DNA of 64,000 nt from CAIVVT01 sp963757265 (GTDB lineage: Bacteria; Acidobacteriota; Terriglobia; Bryobacterales; Bryobacteraceae), in assembly GCA_963757265.1 (NCBI GenBank), contig CAVWRA010000006.1:2356001-2420000 (forward strand), in the 5' to 3' direction. Below, one piece after another: positions 61,393-64,000 of the stretch (position 1 is its first letter; the number at the start of each line of letters is the position of its first letter). The notes below the pieces were generated by a model. It made no database searches. It worked only from the letters and a program-made list of their open reading frames with translations, and was not told the DNA's origin. The position numbers were made by a program, and so were the translations under genes.

Positions 61393-61545
61393 ATGATGTC
61401 GCCATTGGAACTGTTGGTTCAAACCTTAATCGACTGGGTGCGGGGCACTGTCGTGGATCTACTGAGCCGCTGCACGGCCGAATTCGTGGCGCACCGGCGT
61501 AAGCGGAAGAAGGGGCGGCGATCATCCAGGAAGAGAAGCCGGTAG
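61393..61545 (+). CDS. Possible small basic membrane-helix protein
   Basis: 50 aa if started at ATG 61393. MMSPLELLVQTLIDWVRGTVVDLLSRC is an amphipathic/hydrophobic helix followed by a very basic tail (RRKRKKGRRSSRKR). It fits small proteins seen near mobile elements, but there is no ribosome site and it may be random. Confidence 0.25.
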   Translation: MMSPLELLVQTLIDWVRGTVVDLLSRCTAEFVAHRRKRKKGRRSSRKRSR

Positions 61546-61673
61546 CGAGGCCGCCGAATCGCTCGCGCGGGGTCCCCTTCTCCGAAATGCGCCCCATGCA
61601 TATTTTGAGGCCTAGCGTTGAGACCAGCGCTTGTTATCGTAAGGGAAAGGTCGATGTCAGTAGACTCTAGCGC

Positions 61674-62021
61674 ATGCCTGATCGAGTATTAGACAACTAC
61701 TTGAGGGTCGAGAGGAAACACGCCGGGCTTAGTCAGCAGGAAATTGGCCGACTTCTCGGAAACCGGAGCCAAGGGCAGGTTTCCCGTCATGAGCGGTCCC
61801 AGGTGGCACCGCCGTTTCTCAGTGCGCTCGCGTACGAAGTGATATTTCAGGTGCCCGTGGCAACCCTGTTCACCGGAATGCACGCGACCGTTGCGCACGT
61901 GATAGAGGAAAACCTCGCCGCATTCGAGAAGGATATCCTGGCTCGCAAATCGGCCGGGCACCTGCCCGGGGTGCGCACCCAGACATTGAGATGGTTACGC
62001 CACCGAAAGACATCGAGGTAG
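61674..62021 (+). CDS. XRE-family helix-turn-helix protein
   Basis: 115 aa. LRVERKHAGLSQQEIGRLLGNRSQGQVSRHER is an HTH_3 domain; FLSALAYEVIFQVPVATLF follows, then a C-terminal helix. A short XRE regulator without a sensing domain. It overlaps the next gene by 31 bases, so it is coupled to a RuvC-like protein. Confidence 0.75.
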   Translation: MPDRVLDNYLRVERKHAGLSQQEIGRLLGNRSQGQVSRHERSQVAPPFLSALAYEVIFQVPVATLFTGMHATVAHVIEENLAAFEKDILARKSAGHLPGVRTQTLRWLRHRKTSR

Positions 62022-62551
62022 CGGGCTCGTCTCTCCCTTCGGACCGAGCTGTGCCGCATGAACGCCTTCTGGCTCTTGAGGTGCGGCCACAGAGAATCGG
62101 CTTCGTCGTCCTCCAGGGCACCACGAGACTTCTAGACTGGGGCGTCCGCACGTCCGGCATGCGGAACGGCGACGCTTCGTCGGTCGGCGGCGCGCAGGTC
62201 GCCGCTCTGCTCGACCTCTACTCGCCAGCGGTCATGGTCATCCGCCGCCGCACCACAGCGAGGGTGGACCGCAGAATGATCAGCGCCACGGTGGCCAAGC
62301 TTGTCGTCGAGGCCAGGCGGCGTTCGATCTCCTGTCGGTTCGTGACGGCCCAAGAGGTGCGGCGCTTCTTCGCCCGTTATGGCGGCACGACAAAGCATGC
62401 CATCGCTTCACTCCTGGCTGAATGGTATCCAGATCTAGCCGGGAAGCTTCCGCCGAAGCGGCGGCCCTGGCAAAGCGAACGGCGTCGCGCCTCACTTTTC
62501 GATGCTGCCGCAGCTGCTGTAACGTACCTCGGCAAGATTGAGCATCAATGA
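61991..62551 (+). CDS. RuvC/RNase H-fold-like protein
   Basis: 186 aa. LLALEVRPQRIGFVVLQGTTRLLDWGVRTSG is the first beta-hairpin of a RuvC-type ribonuclease H fold, with ALDLYSPAVMVI as strand 4, and RRASLFDAAAAAVTYL places the C-terminal acidic helix. The first Asp of the catalytic set is Glu here (LALEV). A Holliday-junction or DNA-end nuclease is possible. The start is uncertain; ATG 61991 is in the XRE gene. Confidence 0.6.
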   Translation: MVTPPKDIEVAGSSLPSDRAVPHERLLALEVRPQRIGFVVLQGTTRLLDWGVRTSGMRNGDASSVGGAQVAALLDLYSPAVMVIRRRTTARVDRRMISATVAKLVVEARRRSISCRFVTAQEVRRFFARYGGTTKHAIASLLAEWYPDLAGKLPPKRRPWQSERRRASLFDAAAAAVTYLGKIEHQ

Positions 62552-62553
62552 GA

Positions 62554-62636
62554 TCCTTTCGATGGCCCCTCATTTCCTCAGCTCGGCGAATAGATCAAAC
62601 TTGGTCCGCTAGCTTATTGAGGGGCCATCGAAAGGA
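62554..62636. repeat. 19-bp perfect inverted repeat, 45-base loop
   Basis: TCCTTTCGATGGCCCCTCA at 62554-62572 is the exact complement of 62618-62636. It starts 3 bases after the RuvC-like gene, so it could be a terminator, or the ends of an 83-bp MITE. No T-run is seen. Confidence 0.6.
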
Positions 62637-62746
62637 CTCCTGGGTGCGCCATGACAAGCAAAGGTGGCTGCAACGTCATGGAAGCGAGAAGACTGCCGCC
62701 GAATCGGTCGGGCAGGACAAAGCGACCACACGCGCACGCGAACCTG

Positions 62747-63724
62747 CTATTCAGTGGGGATAAATCCGCGTTCGCGGAGCAGTGCAGTTGCACGCTCCCG
62801 CCGATGAGGGAGGACCTCATAGTTCTGTAAGGCCTGAAACATGGCATCAAACCACAGGTCTTCGAACCAGTCCCGGAAGTACTCGAACTCTCGCGGATGA
62901 TCGTTCCGATTCAGGAAGATCGCCGGCCGGTTATTGAAGTCTTTCGGTCCGCCGGGACGGTTGAAAGGCAGGAGCTCGATTTTCATCTGACGGTCATTGT
63001 AGACCGTGAGAGCGGTAGGAAGGGCGGAATAGGCATAGACTTCCACTGCATCATGCTCTTGTTCAAGCTTCTTCCATCGTTCCCACGCCGCATCGATGGT
63101 GTGCTGGAGTCCGGCGGGTGCTCCGTGACCGATGTGCATTGCGCAGGCTTCGATCAAGCCTTCAGATCTGAGCGGACGCCAGCTAAGGACGCGAAGGTGC
63201 GTTGTTCTTATGCTCCTGCTGTTGAACCACGGCTCGATGCGATCATTCAGGGTCGATAATGCTGCGATGCCCACAAACAGCACCTCCCCCTCGGAACCGC
63301 AGACAATGTCCTCGAACGGGTCCTTTGGGTCTCTTCTACCGAAGACGATCGAAACGCCGCCGTCGCCCTTTTGATGCGCAGGTCGGCGATGAATCACGAG
63401 TTGGCAATTCCCTTTTCCCTTTAGCAGTTCGAAAACGAGTTGGCAGGCCGACTCCCTATTGAAAATTTCTAGCTTCTCACGAATGGCTGCCATGATCGGG
63501 CTGATTTGGATATCCAGCCGCCACTGCAGATGCGTAAGCAGCTCCTTTTGAGAGACGGCTCCCTTGCGGTCCATCCAATGCTGAAAGAGCGTTTTGAGAA
63601 CCAGCCGGCACTTCTCCGCCTGTCTGAATGGTTCGCTCGACAACAATCGTTCGAATAGCGGGGTTGCTTCCTCTGGCGCGATCTCCTCGGTCGGCTCAGT
63701 AATCACGATAGAAGGATACCGCAC
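62747..63724 (-). CDS. Uncharacterised protein with winged-helix-like N-terminus
   Basis: 325 aa from GTG at 63724. KCRLVLKTLFQHWMDRKGAVSQKELLTHLQW… is helical and may be a DNA-binding domain (pattern of transcription factors with a bundle before a wing). The middle, FEDIVCGSEGEVLFVGIAALSTLNDRIEPWF, and C-terminus, VEVYAYSALPTALTVYNDRQMKIELLPFNRPGG, resemble the ligand/HKD-like domain of DUF5919-type regulators, with phosphate-binding-like residues. It may be a defence-island sensor. Starts upstream (TTG 63802) are possible. Confidence 0.55.
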   Translation of the reverse strand: MRYPSIVITEPTEEIAPEEATPLFERLLSSEPFRQAEKCRLVLKTLFQHWMDRKGAVSQKELLTHLQWRLDIQISPIMAAIREKLEIFNRESACQLVFELLKGKGNCQLVIHRRPAHQKGDGGVSIVFGRRDPKDPFEDIVCGSEGEVLFVGIAALSTLNDRIEPWFNSRSIRTTHLRVLSWRPLRSEGLIEACAMHIGHGAPAGLQHTIDAAWERWKKLEQEHDAVEVYAYSALPTALTVYNDRQMKIELLPFNRPGGPKDFNNRPAIFLNRNDHPREFEYFRDWFEDLWFDAMFQALQNYEVLPHRRERATALLRERGFIPTE

Positions 63725-63932
63725 GATCCCGCCTGCGCGGGGCCGCGAGGTCCAAGCCGACGCCGGGCAGAGTGCCTCCTGCGCACTTGGCCAAGCGTTC
63801 AATTACAACGCACTCCTGAAGCAGCGACCAGCGTCGAGCCCTATGTAGCCCACCGTATCCAACGTAGCTCAAGGTTGGTTATTTTGCGCTACGTATAAGT
63901 ACTTTCTTTACAATATTTTATGTGTGATAAGA
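63725..63932. other. AT-rich region at the right edge without a supported gene
   Basis: The region has several TTTACA/TATAAG-like elements (63890-63925) but no convincing open reading frame. They may form the promoter of a gene outside the window. Confidence 0.3.
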
Positions 63933-63958
63933 GGGCTTGGTGCTAGCACACCAAGCCC
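63933..63958. terminator. Hairpin near right edge
   Basis: GGGCTTGGTG (63933-63942) pairs with CACCAAGCCC (63949-63958), loop CTAGCA. A 10-bp perfect stem; no T-run follows. Could be a terminator or part of a repeat cut by the window end. Confidence 0.4.
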
Positions 63959-64000
63959 CGCAGCTGCTCGTTGAGAGCGGCCGGGAATTCAGCAATAGGA

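Noticed and set aside
42923..64000. Second copy of the tRNA-Pro 3' end (attR)
   Set aside because: I looked for the 3' sequence (TCAAATCCACTCGCCCCG) downstream and saw none; the far attachment site may be outside the window or diverged.
1..64000. CRISPR array or rRNA operon
   Set aside because: No regular 25-40 base repeats with spacers, and no 16S/23S-like stretches were seen.

Overview
The window looks like about 43 kb of conserved chromosome followed by about 21 kb of accessory DNA. The GC-rich core, the gene order (ffh-rpsP-khpA-rimM-trmD-rplS-rnhB; yicC-gmk-rpoZ-coaBC-udg-tmk-holB), secreted hydrolases and a PEP-CTERM remnant suggest an Acidobacteriota member, probably Bryobacterales/Solibacter-like. 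That placement is inferred from gene content and was not tested against a database.

Core, 1-42.9 kb. A secreted GH43-like protein is cut by the left edge. An IS1182-type insertion sequence with terminal inverted repeats and a 4-bp target duplication follows. Next come an SDR, a diguanylate cyclase, infA and a small Clp-like AAA+ ATPase. The ffh-to-rnhB translation/SRP operon is on the minus strand. An iron alcohol dehydrogenase, queA, tsaD, a secreted alpha/beta-hydrolase and an Mrp-type ATPase follow. A branched-chain amino acid operon (ilvB-ilvN-ilvC-cimA) is preceded by a leader peptide with an attenuator; cimA carries a single-base frameshift. Then come an enoyl/quinone reductase, a KDPG-type aldolase, a palindromic MITE-like repeat, a Trm112-GT9-MsbA envelope cluster, the gmk/rpoZ/coaBC/udg/tmk/holB cluster, CheX and CheY, a tartrate-dehydrogenase-like enzyme, and an FAD oxidoreductase coupled to a membrane polyferredoxin.

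Accessory region, 42.8-64 kb. It starts directly after tRNA-Pro(CGG). On the plus strand lie a Type I restriction-modification system (hsdR-hsdM-hsdS) and a two-gene CBASS-like anti-phage module (CD-NTase plus a Cap15-like membrane beta-barrel effector). On the minus strand a compact run reads dam-like methylase, TraG/VirB4-like ATPase, replication-relaxation-like protein, zinc-ribbon membrane protein, excisionase, tyrosine integrase, a small coiled-coil protein and a five-helix membrane VWA protein. It looks like the mobility module of an integrative element. Many of its genes are broken by single-base shifts while every reading frame stays recognisable, so sequence error is as likely as decay.

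From about 56.8 kb the composition changes. An AT-rich promoter precedes a secreted peptidoglycan-binding, beta-sandwich surface protein, followed by an opposing large serine recombinase with a small partner gene. Both resemble proteins I associate with Patescibacteria (CPR), so this may be a transferred block or an assembly chimera. The window ends with an HTH plus RuvC-like gene pair, a 19-bp inverted repeat, an uncharacterised winged-helix-like protein and a closing hairpin.
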